In this document: positions 30,602 to 40,759 of the stretch, piece by piece
Position numbering within the stretch: position 1 is the first letter of the stretch
Layout of the letters: the number at the start of each line of letters is the position of its first letter
DNA from: Lepidostoma basale
Lineage: Eukaryota > Arthropoda > Insecta > Trichoptera > Lepidostomatidae
Direction: 5' to 3'
Length of the DNA: 64,000 bases
Assembly: GCA_022606425.2 (NCBI GenBank)
Contig: JAHDVF020001251.1
Span: 1,474,501 to 1,538,500, forward strand
Notes under the pieces: model-generated
What the model was told of the DNA's origin: nothing
Databases searched by the model: none
Seen by the model: the letters and a program-made list of their open reading frames with translations, nothing else
Program-made: the position numbers and the translations under genes

Positions 30602-30663
30602 GTCAGTGAGGCAGTACTCTTCCAGAATTCGTAATATTTTTTTATGAATACTGCCTCACTGAC
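30602..30663. repeat. Perfect 15-bp inverted repeat hairpin
   Basis: GTCAGTGAGGCAGTA at 30602-30616 and its exact complement at 30649-30663, loop of 32 bases. Not part of a recognised family. Confidence 0.8.
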
Positions 30664-30806
30664 ACTGAAAATGTCCAAATCCGAGATGATTAGATTAGAT
30701 AATCTCTGTAAACTAATAATAAAGATAATAAAAATAAATTGATTCAGTCGGGAGTTTACAAATTAAAATGTAATGATTGCACGTGATTCTAAATAGGAAA
30801 AACAAC

Positions 30807-32255
30807 TTCTTCTTCTTCTTCCTGTGCCGTGTCAGGTCCCCCCGACGTTGGCGATCACTCCGGCGAAAACCTCCCTGTCCTGCGCTGCCCGAAACAGGTC
30901 ATCCACCGTCCCCATTCCGGTCCACTCTCTAATGTTGCGCAGCCAGGACATCTGTTTTCTGCCAACTCCCCGTCTTCCCTCTATCTTGCCCTCCAATATA
31001 AGTCGGAGGAGGCGGTACTTTTCTCCACGCAGCACGTGACCCAAATATGAGACCTTTTTCACTTTGACATTCGACAACAGCTCTCTCTTGGCTCCGGCTC
31101 TCCTAAGTACTTCGACGTTACTGACCTTTTCGGTCCAAGGTATACGAAGCATTCTTCTGTGTATCCACATTTCGAATGCTTCTAACCGATTCATAACGTT
31201 CACTTTTAGAGTCCATGTTTCACTTCCGTATAACAGAGCTGACCATATGTAAGCTTTTATCATTCTTTGTCGAAGTTTAAGATTTAAATTATCGTCACAG
31301 AAGAAGGGTCTCATCTTATTAAATGCAGCACGTGCAATTTCTATTCTACATTTTACTTCTGTATCTGGGTCGAGTGTTTTAGTAATGATACTGCCGAGGT
31401 ATTTAAACTGGTCAACCATTTCGATATTTACTCATTTTAGTCGCAAAGATGATCCAGAATAATCAAGTCTTCCAAACGACATCCACTTGGTCTTAGCGAC
31501 ATTTATTGTCAGACCCAATTCTTCTCCAGCCGTGTCAATCTTATTTAGGAGCTCTTGGAGATCAGGTATACTTTCAGCCAATATGACTGTATCGTCAGCA
31601 TATCTGATATTATTTATAACGACTCCATTGATCTTCACTCCAAGGCTAGAGTTTTCTAGAGTTCTTTGGAAAACTTTATTGGAGTACAGATTAAACAATA
31701 GAGGTGACAGAATACAACCTTGTCGAACTCCTCTTTGTATAGCTATAGCCTCTGTATTTCCACTTCCATATCTGATCTTTGCCGTTTGACACCAGTAGAG
31801 GTTTCTTATGAAATTCAGGTCCTTGGAGTCAATGTTACAGTCTTTGAGCATCTCCATGAGTGTCGTGTGCCTTACCCTGTCAAACGCTTTTTCATAATCG
31901 ATGAAGCATGCAAACACCTCTTTGCGTTGATCTCGACACTTCTGTAGCAGGACATTGACTGCCAGTAGCGCTTCTCTGGTTCCGAATGCATTTCGGAATC
32001 CGAATTGTGTGTCATCTAGATCTTGCTTGCACTTGTTTCTTATTCGGGCATGTATAATTTTAAGAAACAGTTTTAGTACATGACTCATTAGGCTAATCAT
32101 GCGATAGTCATTACAATTCTTTGGGTGCTGCTTCTTAGGTAAGGTGACAAATATCGATTTCAGCCATTCTTGGGGGATAATCCCTGTGTCATAAATCTTA
32201 TTAAATAGCCTCAGCAGGTAGTGAATATTATCCTCATTTTTTAATTTAAATGTAA
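30807..32255 (-). pseudogene. LINE-F with reverse transcriptase domain, one stop
   Basis: Non-LTR retrotransposon ORF, 5'-truncated in the fingers region (NEDNIHYLLRLFNKIYDTG at about 32240, before DYRMISLMSHVLKLF). RT landmarks in order: FIDYEKAFDRV (motif A, first catalytic Asp), RGVRQGCILSPLLFNLYS (motif B), RYADD (motif C, codons for YADD at 31591-31602) and GLTINVAKTKWM. A single TGA at 31432-31434 splits the frame. It continues in the same frame as FKYLGSIITK, YIWSALLYGSETWTLKV, YLGHVLRGEKYRLLRLILEG and FAGVIANVGGT, then an AAG tail (30807-30820). No endonuclease is present. Cytoplasmic/nuclear RNP role in target-primed reverse transcription is family knowledge. Clade probably RTE-like or related, unsure. 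Confidence 0.9.
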
Positions 32256-32392
32256 GAATTAAAGAACGTCTTAGATGCCTTTCTTATAATAATTTTACAG
32301 AGTTCGCTAACCATTTAATTAAAAATAATTATATATTTAATAAAGAAAACGGTATTGAAATTTTGCTTATTAATCATAAAAAATATTGAATA
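32256..32392. repeat. AT-rich repeat segment shared with 62.36 kb
   Basis: AATAAAGAAAACGGTATTGA and following bases resemble 62352-62412. Function unknown. Confidence 0.45.
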
Positions 32393-32622
32393 TATCGCCT
32401 CTTTGCGAGAATAACGTGACATTTCGAAAATCAAATCCGCCGTGTTCAACATTATTTTCTATATAATTATGATGTTTTTAAAGTGAAAAACAGAGAATTT
32501 ATGAGGGAAAGAGACAACACAACTGTGGTATATTGTGTTGTCACGTTGGCTCTTTCAGACGGGTATCTTGTTTCATTTTTAAATTTTTTGAGATAACACG
32601 TTATTCTTGCAAAGAGGCGATA
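32393..32622. mobile_element. TA-flanked MITE (230 bp)
   Basis: TIRs of about 26 bp, TATCGCCTCTTTGCGAGAAT at left and the complement at right, with TA on both sides. Inside is a second hairpin, GACAACACAA and its complement around 32513-32543. The related site at 62.41 kb (GAAATATAACT) looks like the empty target. Confidence 0.75.
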
Positions 32623-32624
32623 TA

Positions 32625-33074
32625 ATAACTAACCAATTAAATTTAAATTCAATTCCCATGCTGGATATGTTCCCGTTACATCATCCCTCTCCTTAATCCT
32701 AAATTTACCCCTTCCATTTTTATATGTATATAACTCGATCTCCATTTAGTATATAAGTGACCGCTCTGTTTTTAACGTTAATTTGCGCTATTAAGGTCCC
32801 AAAGAAAATGATAATTTATTAATGTAATTTTAAGTAGTGTAAAATGTATTTTGCGATTATCCTTATCATTTGTATTGGCGGTAACACCTAATAATTCTCC
32901 TTACTTCGTACGCCCAAGTATCACCTAAGTTAACCCATTCAAGAGCAGTTTGTCACGCCCCGGTTATCTCACCAGCCTGGGCGTGAGAGAGCCACGGGCT
33001 ACGCGGTCCTTAGGCCTCTCGACTATACAGGGGTACTGTACTTGTCGAGTGTTCTGCAAATTCATGCATTAAGA
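32625..33074. other. Unassigned; GC-rich patch 32945-33050
   Basis: 32690-32770 has the AGTATATAAGTGACC block also at 24.37 kb (PLE end). The GC-rich patch is unexplained. Confidence 0.4.
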
Positions 33075-33223
33075 ATATTATCATTGTTTTAACCGAAACA
33101 CTATGATACTTCAACATTATTAACTGTTAAGATTTAAACGCTGTTACGGTATCAAAAATTTTAATTGTTATTTTTTTTATTTCGAATATTTATTCTTCTC
33201 CACATAAACGAAAAAAATATTGA

Positions 33224-33270
33224 AACACCTGATGACGCCAACATCGGTTGGCGAAATAGCTGTCGCGAAA
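33224..33270 (+). ncRNA. Hammerhead ribozyme-like motif (family 1)
   Basis: CTGATGA (33229-33235), stem II GCCAAC/GTTGGC, GAAA (33253-33256), TAGCTG, then TC ending at 33264, the predicted cleavage position. Core bases are all present; one unpaired base lies between the first core and stem II. Stem I is weak in this copy. Confidence 0.6.
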
Positions 33271-33409
33271 AAAAATTGTGATACCATGATGGCGTTCACA
33301 TTTTAGTCCATTGTTTTGGCCGAAACACAATGATACTTCAACATTATTTATTACCGTTAAAATTTCAAACACTGTTATAATATCACAATTTCTTTTTATT
33401 CGCTGAGAG

Positions 33410-33457
33410 TGTCGCGACAGCTGTTTCGCCTACCGATGTTGGCATCATCAGGTGTTA
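33410..33457 (-). ncRNA. Hammerhead ribozyme-like motif (family 1)
   Basis: On the minus strand CTGATGA runs 33451 to 33445, then a GCC..GGC stem II, GAAA (33427-33424), CAGCTG and TC, ending at 33416. GCG follows, as in the other family 1 copies. Confidence 0.6.
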
Positions 33458-33477
33458 CAATAAACTACTTACTGTTA

Positions 33478-33653
33478 TTAGTTGGATTAAGCGATCGCTT
33501 TATGTTTACAACATTCCCCCCTTTTTACGACCACCACGTCTGACAATTTTTTAAAAGATGTACTCGTATATATGCCACCATGTTGAGAAAGACTTCACAT
33601 TTTTTAGTTCAATCTACACTAGCGCTATCCTTAAAGATTAGGTGTAAGCATTA
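33478..33653 (+). repeat. Family R fragment
   Basis: TTGGATTAAGCGATCGCTTTATG to AGATTAGGTGTAAGCATT. Confidence 0.75.
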
Positions 33654-33656
33654 AGC

Positions 33657-33752
33657 TACTTTTACTAGTTTCATGCTTCGCTTCAATACATAATGGTCGG
33701 TACAAGAACTCAATTGTGCATTCCCATTTTAGATTTTTTGGATAGGCTATTC
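33657..33752 (-). pseudogene. LINE-A upstream piece
   Basis: The complement encodes AQLSSCTDHYVLKRS-type remnants of the HNGVLVPTLMYGSEAW block. Confidence 0.6.
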
Positions 33753-34030
33753 TGAAAGTTCCGGATAATAAAAAAAGTTCCAGTACCGGGGACCATATAG
33801 GAGATATCCCCCTGCCGCGGGCCATTGTCGACCGTCTGAACAGAGGTGTCGGGGGCCGTTATCGCCCCCTCCCGCTCCGAGGACAACAGCCGGAGTGTTA
33901 CAGAAACAGAGCAGTTAGTTTCATAAACTAATAATTGTTACCAACTCGCCGTAAATGATAATGAACGTTACGCAATACTCGAAATTCTGCAGCGGCTAGG
34001 GAATTTCGTCGCTTATTTGGCAAGGTTCAG
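33753..34030. other. Unassigned; GC-rich patch 33785-33900
   Basis: No ORF or repeat identified. Confidence 0.35.
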
Positions 34031-34031
34031 G

Positions 34032-34128
34032 GCGGTGTTTCCCAAACTTTTTTGTGCTTTATGCCAGTGCTCCGAAACCTTTTCTCACCTACGACACCCA
34101 AAATTTCTGCACATCAAAAGCTTAAATA
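34032..34128. mobile_element. hAT end remnants
   Basis: 34032-34060 (GGTGTTTCCCAAACTTTTTTGTG) is a hAT terminus of the type also at 57.88 kb. 34062-34128 (CCAGTGCTCCGAAACC, CTCACCTACG) matches the complement of the right end of the hAT at 9.63 kb. Confidence 0.6.
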
Positions 34129-34138
34129 TACGAGTATA

Positions 34139-34365
34139 TATAATAATTAAATAAAACGATGTTTTTTTTAACTACTTCCACTTTTGTCTTTATTTCGACA
34201 GCGACCGGTTTCGCCAGGCTCGCTGGCATCGACAGACAGACCAGACAGACTAAAGTGGAAGTAGTTAAAAAACATCGTTTTATTTAATTATTATTTAAAA
34301 TGAATTTCCATAAAAAAATTTCAGTAAAATCATTTGATTATCTTATTTATATAGATATTAAATTG
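34139..34365. repeat. PLE family 2 foldback
   Basis: Arms 34139-34198 and 34250-34310 are inverted copies. The minus-strand hammerhead-like motif at 34203-34235: CTGTCGA, GCCAG/CTGGC stem, GAAA, CCGG, TC. Position 6 of the core is U instead of A in this and the other family 2 copies with a full core. Confidence 0.65.
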
Positions 34366-34367
34366 AT

Positions 34368-34500
34368 AAAAATTTATCAATGAAAGCGAGAAAGGCCGTT
34401 TACAACGGAATTCTGATCCCAACCCTTAAGTATGGAAACGAAGCATAGAACTGGCAGAAGAAGGATGAGATTAGAATAAATGCGGTAGATACGAGATCTC
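34368..34500 (+). pseudogene. LINE-A3 piece
   Basis: MKARKAVYNGILIPTLKYGN-like, NWQKKDE and INAVDTRS blocks. Confidence 0.7.
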
Positions 34501-34534
34501 AAATTGACTTGGTACAAATGCACATAAAGCTTTG

Positions 34535-34832
34535 AAAAAAATATAAATTAAATAACCACAAAAGTCCGGATTTTCCAATTGTCCAACTGACAACATTTGC
34601 ACCATAAAAAAACATTATTTGTTATTTTATTTTTATTTCGTTATTTTATTTTATATTATTGTGGACGTTGGACGATCGAAATGTGCGCGGTAGATGCCTA
34701 TTGGTGGCGACGAGGTTCGCAACCCATCACACCGCGTCTTCCGCGGGGGCGAAATGGGAAGGATGGAGTGCCACATCGGTTAAAGTGTGTTTACCCCTTT
34801 GAGGTGACGGCGTGGTGATTGGTTAGTTACTT
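34535..34832 (+). mobile_element. Element S
   Basis: CAAAAGTCCGGATTTTCC, the AT-rich part, GACGTTGGACGATCGAA, GTTCGCAACCCATCACACC, a shortened LINE-A-like tip and a G/ATTGGTTAGTTA tail. Confidence 0.8.
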
Positions 34833-34939
34833 TTTTATTATATTTGCTCGGAAAATTTTCAACAGTTTTTGTAGGTATACTTAATTTTAATTATGACTAA
34901 TCACGCTTATGAGTTTTTTGCCCTATAAATAGTAAGTCT

Positions 34940-35030
34940 TTCAATTTGTATCTTTACTTGTTTGTAACACCTGATGATGACAACATCGGTTGGCACAACA
35001 GCTGTCGCGACATTCTCAAAAGGTGTCTCA
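34940..35030 (+). repeat. PLE family 1 hammerhead relic
   Basis: CTGATGA at 34971 is intact but GAAA is changed to ACAA before CAGCTGTCGCG, so it should be inactive. Confidence 0.55.
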
Positions 35031-35037
35031 TAAAAAT

Positions 35038-35296
35038 GTTGATATTATTATAATTTTGTTGAATCGTTCTTGACATCATGATAGCATGAGCCAAATCGAT
35101 GTTAAGGGTATTATAGCTATCATAATGATTTTCGTGACATGTGATAGGTAGCTAATCTATCGCCATTTTATTGTCACGTGAATTCTACACCAGACTAAAG
35201 ACAGTGTGACAATCACACTGCCCTTGCCGGGAATCATACCCGGAACCTTCGGGGTGGCAGTCAATGCACTTACCACTTGGCCACGAAAGTCGTCTA
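35038..35296 (-). mobile_element. tRNA-derived SINE, long 3' end type 1
   Basis: B-box region with two changes (complement of GGAATCATACC) and an A-box complement CCACTTGGCCACG. The 3' part runs to AAGAACGATTCAACAAAAT, as at 54.14-54.21 kb. Full-length. Confidence 0.85.
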
Positions 35297-35299
35297 ACA

Positions 35300-35735
35300 G
35301 TGTTGTAACATATTATAACATTGTTGTAAATTTATTTTGAAAATTCTGTGAATACCATATTTCCGTATTTGGCTATAATGACTCTTGATGTTCTAATGAG
35401 TCAAGTAATCCGCGCGAGCCTTTATTCATCAACGAAATGACTTGATGGAAATTTTAATCTAAACGTTTTCATCTCGTTTCTCTCCTCACTTCCATATAAA
35501 CATGCATCTTCTGAATTGTTCACATTCCCGCAACCGCGCGCCCCCTATGAAAACCATGCCCAAGTTAATTGACTCCATTCGCTCGGAAGCTGCGCGGATG
35601 GGGGCAGATTATGTAGTCGAGTTTATTGTTTCGCGGATCTCTATTAGAGATGTACTCTTGCCCAGCGCGGATATATTCCTCTTTAACTGCATTCCACGCT
35701 TATTTATCTTGCACTAACCATTCAAGTATGTAACT
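35300..35735. other. Apparently unique; GC-richer 35515-35690
   Basis: A 71-codon frame at 35502-35717 crosses the GC-rich part with no domain. Could be single-copy host DNA. Confidence 0.35.
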
Positions 35736-35814
35736 ATGAATATACACAGTACAAAAATATTAGATAGTCCATTGTTTTGGCAGAAACACTATGATACTCT
35801 AACATCATAAAAAC

Positions 35815-36190
35815 TAACTAACTAACCGTCACGCGAAATAATGGACTGCCTGACATTTCTCTCGCTTCCTCAACATTCATACATTGTATCATGCATGCGC
35901 GTCGATTTCTCCGACTCCTCACGTGGCCGACATTCAATATTTGATTTATTTAATCGTGCCACGTTTTCCTCGGCCTTCCTGTATTTCTAACTCCGTTCAC
36001 GTCGTTACATATACATAACCTTCTTCACCATTCTCTCTTCACTCACTCTTTCCGTGTGTCCAAATCAACTTAATGACTTTTTCAATATTTTGTTCTTAAC
36101 ACTTTCTTTCGCACCGCATTTACTTCTTACACCTGCATTTGACAATCTATTATATACAGATTTACACACATTCGTCTTAGAGACCTATTT
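35815..36190 (-). pseudogene. LINE-A1 3' end
   Basis: CTAA tail, CCGTCACGCG (tip shortened by a deletion), then the complement of NVEEARE..RNTGRPRKTWH and further upstream to RSLRR. Confidence 0.8.
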
Positions 36191-36246
36191 TTTTTATAAG
36201 ACACCTCGATAATGTTTATCCTTAAGTACTTTGTCATTATTTAATT

Positions 36247-36645
36247 AATATTTGATTTATTTGATCGTGCCACGGTTTCCTCGATCTCCCTCTATTTCTG
36301 GTTCCATTTTCATCGTTAACTCATATTTTTTTACCATTCTTTCTTCATTCATTCTTTCCATATGTCCAAACCATCTTAACGATCCTTTCATTATTTTGTT
36401 CATTACACCATCATTCGCACCGCATTCACTTCTTATATTTTCATTCGACACTCTATCATACACAGAGTATCCGCAAATTCGTCTTAGAGATCTCATTTCT
36501 ACTGCATTTATTCTACTTTCAACCTTCTTTTGCCAGTTCCATGCTTCGCTTCCATACATACGGGCCGGTAGAAGAACACCATTGTGCACTGCCATTCTAG
36601 CTTTTTTGGATAGGTTTTTGTTTGCGATGACAACTTTAAGTGCAC
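36247..36645 (-). pseudogene. LINE-A1, upstream part preserved
   Basis: A 112-codon minus-strand frame (36257-36595): HNGVLLPARMYGSEAWNWQK, INAVEMRSLRRICGYSVYDR, NIRSECGANDGVMNKIMKGS and LRWFGHMERMNEERMVKK. The 3' tip is absent. Confidence 0.8.
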
Positions 36646-36654
36646 TATGATGAT

Positions 36655-36862
36655 GATGTCGTGGAAGACCAAAGAAAGCATGGCACGATCAAATAAATCA
36701 AATACTGAAAGACGGTCACTTTCGAAGTCGGAAGAATCGACGAGCGTGCATGATACGATGTATGAAAATGGAGGAAACTAGAGAGGTATGTCAGGACAGA
36801 ACCGTGTGGCGGTTCATTCTCCCTGCCTACCCCTCCTAAAGGACACGGCGTGATGATTAGAT
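36655..36862 (+). pseudogene. LINE-A3 3' tip
   Basis: CRGRPKKAWHDQINQILKDG, RRACMIRCMKMEETREVCQD and a damaged PAYPS end with a GATTAGATAG tail. Head-to-head with the previous copy. Confidence 0.75.
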
Positions 36863-37254
36863 AGTTGTTTTTTTTAAATGAGAGCAAATTGCCATATTGT
36901 GTATCAAGTATTCTGGATTGTGGCAACTTGTCTCTGCACACCTTTTATTCCCCTCTATCCCAGTTTATTTCAACCCTGCTGGGGGGAGGGAGGAGGTTCT
37001 TTAATTAATTAATTAATCATTGCATTCCTCTTACACGTACCTGTCCCGTGGTTGGCGCGCCATTCGCTTTGTTTATATTAATTTGTGTAGTCATTATGTT
37101 TATTAGGAAATTGTTCGGTTGACTCCGTATTCTTGTGCACGCTACCCCTTGTCTTTCAATGAATTTTCAAAATTGTATATGTACCATACGAGATACAATA
37201 TAAAATGTTTTACCTCTATTTTTATCAAATTATTTATAATAGTAATAACGAAGA
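36863..37254. other. Unassigned
   Basis: No family recognised; a TTAAT run at 37002-37017. Confidence 0.35.
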
Positions 37255-37334
37255 TTTTATTAATTAAATATGACGAATTTTTATATTAAAAACACTATTC
37301 CACTTTTGAGTTTATTTCGAAGGTTTTAATAGTA
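37255..37334. repeat. PLE family V piece
   Basis: GACGAATTTTTATATTAAAA and TGAGTTTATTTCGAAGGTTT, shared with 8.6 kb. The motif core is deleted. Confidence 0.5.
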
Positions 37335-37748
37335 AGCGGAAACAAGAATTTATCAATGAAAGCAAAAACGGCTGTTCACAAGATAATTCTGTTCCCAACC
37401 TTTATGTATGGAAGTGAAGCATGGAACTGGCAGAAGAAGGGTGAGAGTAGAATAAATGCGGTAGAGATGAGGTCCCATAGACGTATCTGTGATAGAACGA
37501 TGTACGACAGAATCTCAAACGCTGATATTAGATAGGAATGTAGAGCGAAAGATGGTATTATGAACAAAATTATGAAAGGGTCGCTGCTTTGGTTCGGACA
37601 CATGAAGCGCATGGATGGAGAAAGAATGGTTAATAAGTATACCATAATGATTTTAATGGAATACAGAGTCGAGATAGACTGAGAAAAACTTGGCATGACC
37701 AAATTAATCAAATTTTAAAGGTTGTTTATGTTAGAAGTCGGAAGATAC
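37335..37748 (+). pseudogene. LINE-A3 fragment
   Basis: NKNLSMKAKTAVHKIILFPT, MYGSEAWNWQKKGESRINAV, TMYDRISNADIR-stop, MNKIMKGSLLWFGHMKRMDG, then frameshifted. At least two stops. Confidence 0.8.
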
Positions 37749-37764
37749 CATTGATTTATATCCG

Positions 37765-37855
37765 AGGATTTACTATATTTTACTATATTCAATAAAGCAT
37801 AAAATATATTTACTGTATTTTACTATATTCAATAAGAGCAAAAAATAGCTCATTA
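37765..37855. repeat. Short tandem duplication
   Basis: TTTACT(A/G)TATTTTACTATATTC occurs twice, about 47 bp apart. Confidence 0.6.
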
Positions 37856-38099
37856 TCATGAAAAAGGAATCGGGTCGTGTTCAGGCTCGAACCCAACCCA
37901 AGCGTTCTGTCCTGTTTTTAATTTATAAAATTTAATAAAAAAAAATTTCTTTATTTTAAAGTTTATTTATTTTAAGTTTAGTTTTATCTTTGAAACGTGT
38001 CGAGAAAAAACAAATTAATTTGATAAAAAATGTTTATATCATTAAAAATGTTTTAATTTAACTTTAAAAATATTCGTTATTATTGAATTGATTTGATTT

Positions 38100-38525
38100 G
38101 AAACCATCTCAATGAACCATTCATTATTATTTTTATTTTTATTATCAATAGATGGCGCTAGTGTAGATTGAACTAAAATATGTGAAATGTTTCTCATCAT
38201 GGTAACATATATACAACTTTCAAAAATAATTGTCAGATGTGGTGTTCGTAAGAAGGGCGGAATGGGGAATGCATAAAGCGATCGCTTAATCCAACCAATA
38301 ACAGGTCATGCGCCTCGTCATCAAACGCTTCGACCACCATATTCTATTTCCAAATAAATTAAATCTTTGTCTCTATTGAGATACCATTAATTATTCATTC
38401 ATTATTTTGTTCAGAACGCTCTCATTCACTTTTTATTCCCTTCTTACACTCGTATTTGTAACACAAATCACTCTATCACATACAGATTTACCACACATTC
38501 GTTTGAGAGATTTCAATTGATGATT
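38100..38525 (-). pseudogene. LINE-A fragment interrupted by family R
   Basis: 38100-38130 and 38393-38525 are adjoining parts of a LINE-A minus copy. CATTCATTATT occurs at both breakpoints. Confidence 0.65.
38131..38386 (-). repeat. Family R inserted in LINE-A
   Basis: The complement runs from TAATGGTATCTC to ACTAGCGCCATCTATTGAT. Confidence 0.7.
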
Positions 38526-39030
38526 TCTATCTAATATGTACAGATTATTCCTCATTTCAAATAGAGCGGTATTGCCTCAAACGTTATTTGTATTTACGTA
38601 TGGTTTGAATGCGAAGCGAAAATTCAATGCTCTAACAACAAACGGTAATTTGCATAACCAAACATGACTTTTTTACCAAATAAAAAATTCTACGTTATTT
38701 TGTTTCAGGTAAGAAAACATGTATTCAGACTATACGGCGGGCTGCTGCTCCTGGAAAAAAAGGTAAAATAAACATTTTTATAATTCAGTTCCAAGCAGTG
38801 GCGGGAAACTGTATCGGGAAATAGCCTCCATTTTGGGAAATATTCTATTCGCCGTCATCGGAAATCTCGGTTGTTTTTCTATTTTGTCAAAATTTTCGAA
38901 GGTTTGTTTACACAGACCGCCTCCAATATCAAAATTATTTATTTTGTCCGTTTGACTTACAATTAGATTTTAGACAATTACAGGGTATTCGCAAACTAGT
39001 ATTTAAATCTACTAAATCATTTATAAACTA
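38526..39030. other. Apparently unique, intron-like DNA
   Basis: No TE recognised. Contains the adjacent splice-site signals described in the next entry. Confidence 0.4.
38709..38762 (+). promoter_or_regulatory. Candidate recursive splice site and 54-nt micro-exon
   Basis: TTATTTTGTTTCAG at 38695-38708 is a good 3' splice site followed directly by GTAAGA, a good 5' splice site. A second donor-like AAG/GTAAAA follows 54 bases later (38763). Cutting at the first junction leaves no exon (a ratchet point). Using the second leaves a 54-base exon, a multiple of three, open in two frames. Inference only. Confidence 0.3.
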
Positions 39031-39032
39031 GC

Positions 39033-39718
39033 TAACTAACTAACGCGCCACGCTATTTCCCCGGAGGGGTAGGCAGAGAGGATGGACCGCCACATTACTC
39101 TATCCTGGCGAACCTCTCTAGCTTCCTCCACATTCATACAACGAGTCATACCCGCACGTCGATTCCTCCGACTTCTAACATGACCAACCTTTAAAATTTG
39201 ATTAATTTGGTCATGCCATGTTTTCCTCGGTCTGCGTCGACTCCGTACTCCATTTACATCATTAACGTATACTTTCTTAATCATTCTTTCTCCATCCATG
39301 CGTTCCATATGTCCGAACTAACGCAGCGATCCTTTCATAATTTTGTTCATAATACCTTCTTCCGCTCTACATTCCTTTCTTATATCAGCATTTGTGATTC
39401 TGTTGGATATCGTTCTACCACACATACGTCTTAGGGACCTCATCTCTACCGCATTTATTTTGCTCTCATCCTTATTCTCCCAGTTCCATGCTTCGCTTCC
39501 ATACATTAGGGTTGGGACCAGAACTCCATTGTGAACGGCCGTTTTCGCTTTCATTGATAAATTCTTGTTTCCAATAACTACTTTTAAAGCTCCATTCACT
39601 TTGTTACCCACACCATCCCTTCTTTCGACGTCTATCCTACTATCCGCTCGGCCATCTGCTGTGAACATGCTACCTAAATACACAAATTCCCTCACCTGTT
39701 CCAAGTAAAACTCCAAAT
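39033..39718 (-). pseudogene. LINE-A3, longest copy in the window, one stop
   Basis: Minus-strand frame of about 225 codons broken by a single TAG in place of the Trp of the SLRWFGH motif. In order: REFVYLGSMFTADGRADSRI, VGNKVNGALKVVIGNKNLSM, AVHNGVLVPTLMYGSEAWNW, INAVEMRSLRRMCGRTISNR, IRKECRAEEGIMNKIMKGSL, FGHMERMDGERMIKKVYVND, RPRKTWHDQINQILKVGHVR, RRAGMTRCMNVEEAREVRQD and SILSAYPSGEIAW. Ends in a (CTAA) tail at 39031-39044. This is the post-RT region of a non-LTR element; the RT is missing by 5' truncation. Confidence 0.9.
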
Positions 39719-39935
39719 TAAATAATAAGTATAAATGAAAACGTCTGTCTTCTAGGAGTTTTATTAAGTTTTTTATGGAATGACATATTTCGCCCTTCTA
39801 AGGTATTATCAACATTTCATTTATATCCATACATTTTTTTAGTTATAGATAAACTTAAGGCGTTAACACTGTGGAATTCCATAATGACGAATTTTTATGA
39901 ATTAAATCACTGTTTTTTCCACTTTTGAAATCTTT
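39719..39935. repeat. PLE family W and V pieces
   Basis: 39719-39830 has the W block (GACATATTTCGCCCTTCTAA). 39840-39935 has the V block (AACACTGTGGAATTCCA). Confidence 0.55.
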
Positions 39936-39974
39936 TCTTCTGTTTTTTCCTGATTAATTTTTTCTTCATCAATG

Positions 39975-40475
39975 AAAGGAATCCTTGAGAGGATTTAAAT
40001 GAATGGCAAAGAAAGTATATGTTAACAACGTAAACGTAACTAGAAACTGAGGAAGACCGAGGAAAACGTATCACGAATAAATAATTCAAATATCAAATAT
40101 CGGCCACGTGAGGAATCAGAGAAATCGACGTGGGTGCATGACACGATGTATTAATGTTTTCCAATCAAATCAAATCAGTTTACTTACTCAAAAGACATTA
40201 CAAACCGCAAAATGTTTAAGGCATCTATGGAGTACAGGTAAAATATTATAAAAATATAACATAATACCAGGAACGCATTAGAGATGGTTCGACATTAGGA
40301 AGACAATATACTTTCTAAAGTCAAGAGTATTTTTGTCCCCTGAACGTACCTTCACTAATATGAAAGACGTCAATCTCCGAGGACACAGCGTTCAGCAGAC
40401 TAATTGCTCTTCCCACCGGTGTCACCATGTTGAGGAATCGAGAGAAGTACGCAGGAAATATCAGTCTGATTAGTA
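39975..40475 (+). pseudogene. LINE-A1 interrupted by LINE-N
   Basis: KKVYVNNVNVTRN-stop-GRPRKT and the RRRACMTRCINV region to 40158, then VEESREVRR from 40432. Degenerate. Confidence 0.7.
40159..40426 (-). mobile_element. LINE-N insertion with 5-bp repeat
   Basis: ATGTT at 40154-40158 and 40427-40431. The tail side shows CAATCAAATCAAATCAG. The complement encodes the ISLLNAVSSEIDVF-type end. Confidence 0.75.
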
Positions 40476-40491
40476 TATAGATCAGTATATT

Positions 40492-40757
40492 CTTCATTCT
40501 GGTGCACTTAAAGTCATTACTGCAAGTAGAAATATATCAACTGAAGCAAAGATGGCAGTGCACAATGGAGTTCTAGTGCCGACCCTTAATTATAGAAGTG
40601 AAGCTTGGAGTTGGCAGAAGAAGGATGAAAATAGGATAAATGCGGTAGAAATCAGGCCACTAAGAAGAATGTGCAGAAAAACAATGTATGATAGAATACC
40701 TAATTATGAAGTCTACCCCTTCGGGGAGACGGCGTGATGGTTGGTTAGTTAGTTTAG
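40492..40757 (+). pseudogene. LINE-A with internal deletion
   Basis: Open frame 40552-40737: MAVHNGVLVPTLNYRSEAWS, INAVEIRPLRRMCRKTMYDR, IPNYE joined directly to VYPFGETA and stop, then GGTTGGTTAGTTAG. About 90 internal residues are missing but the frame is kept. Confidence 0.8.
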
Positions 40758-40759
40758 TC

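Larger units (their letters stand above)
33075..33475. repeat. PLE family 1, two units in opposite orientation
   Basis: Shared GGCCGAAACACTATGATAC blocks and two hammerhead motifs, one on each strand, listed separately. Confidence 0.7.
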
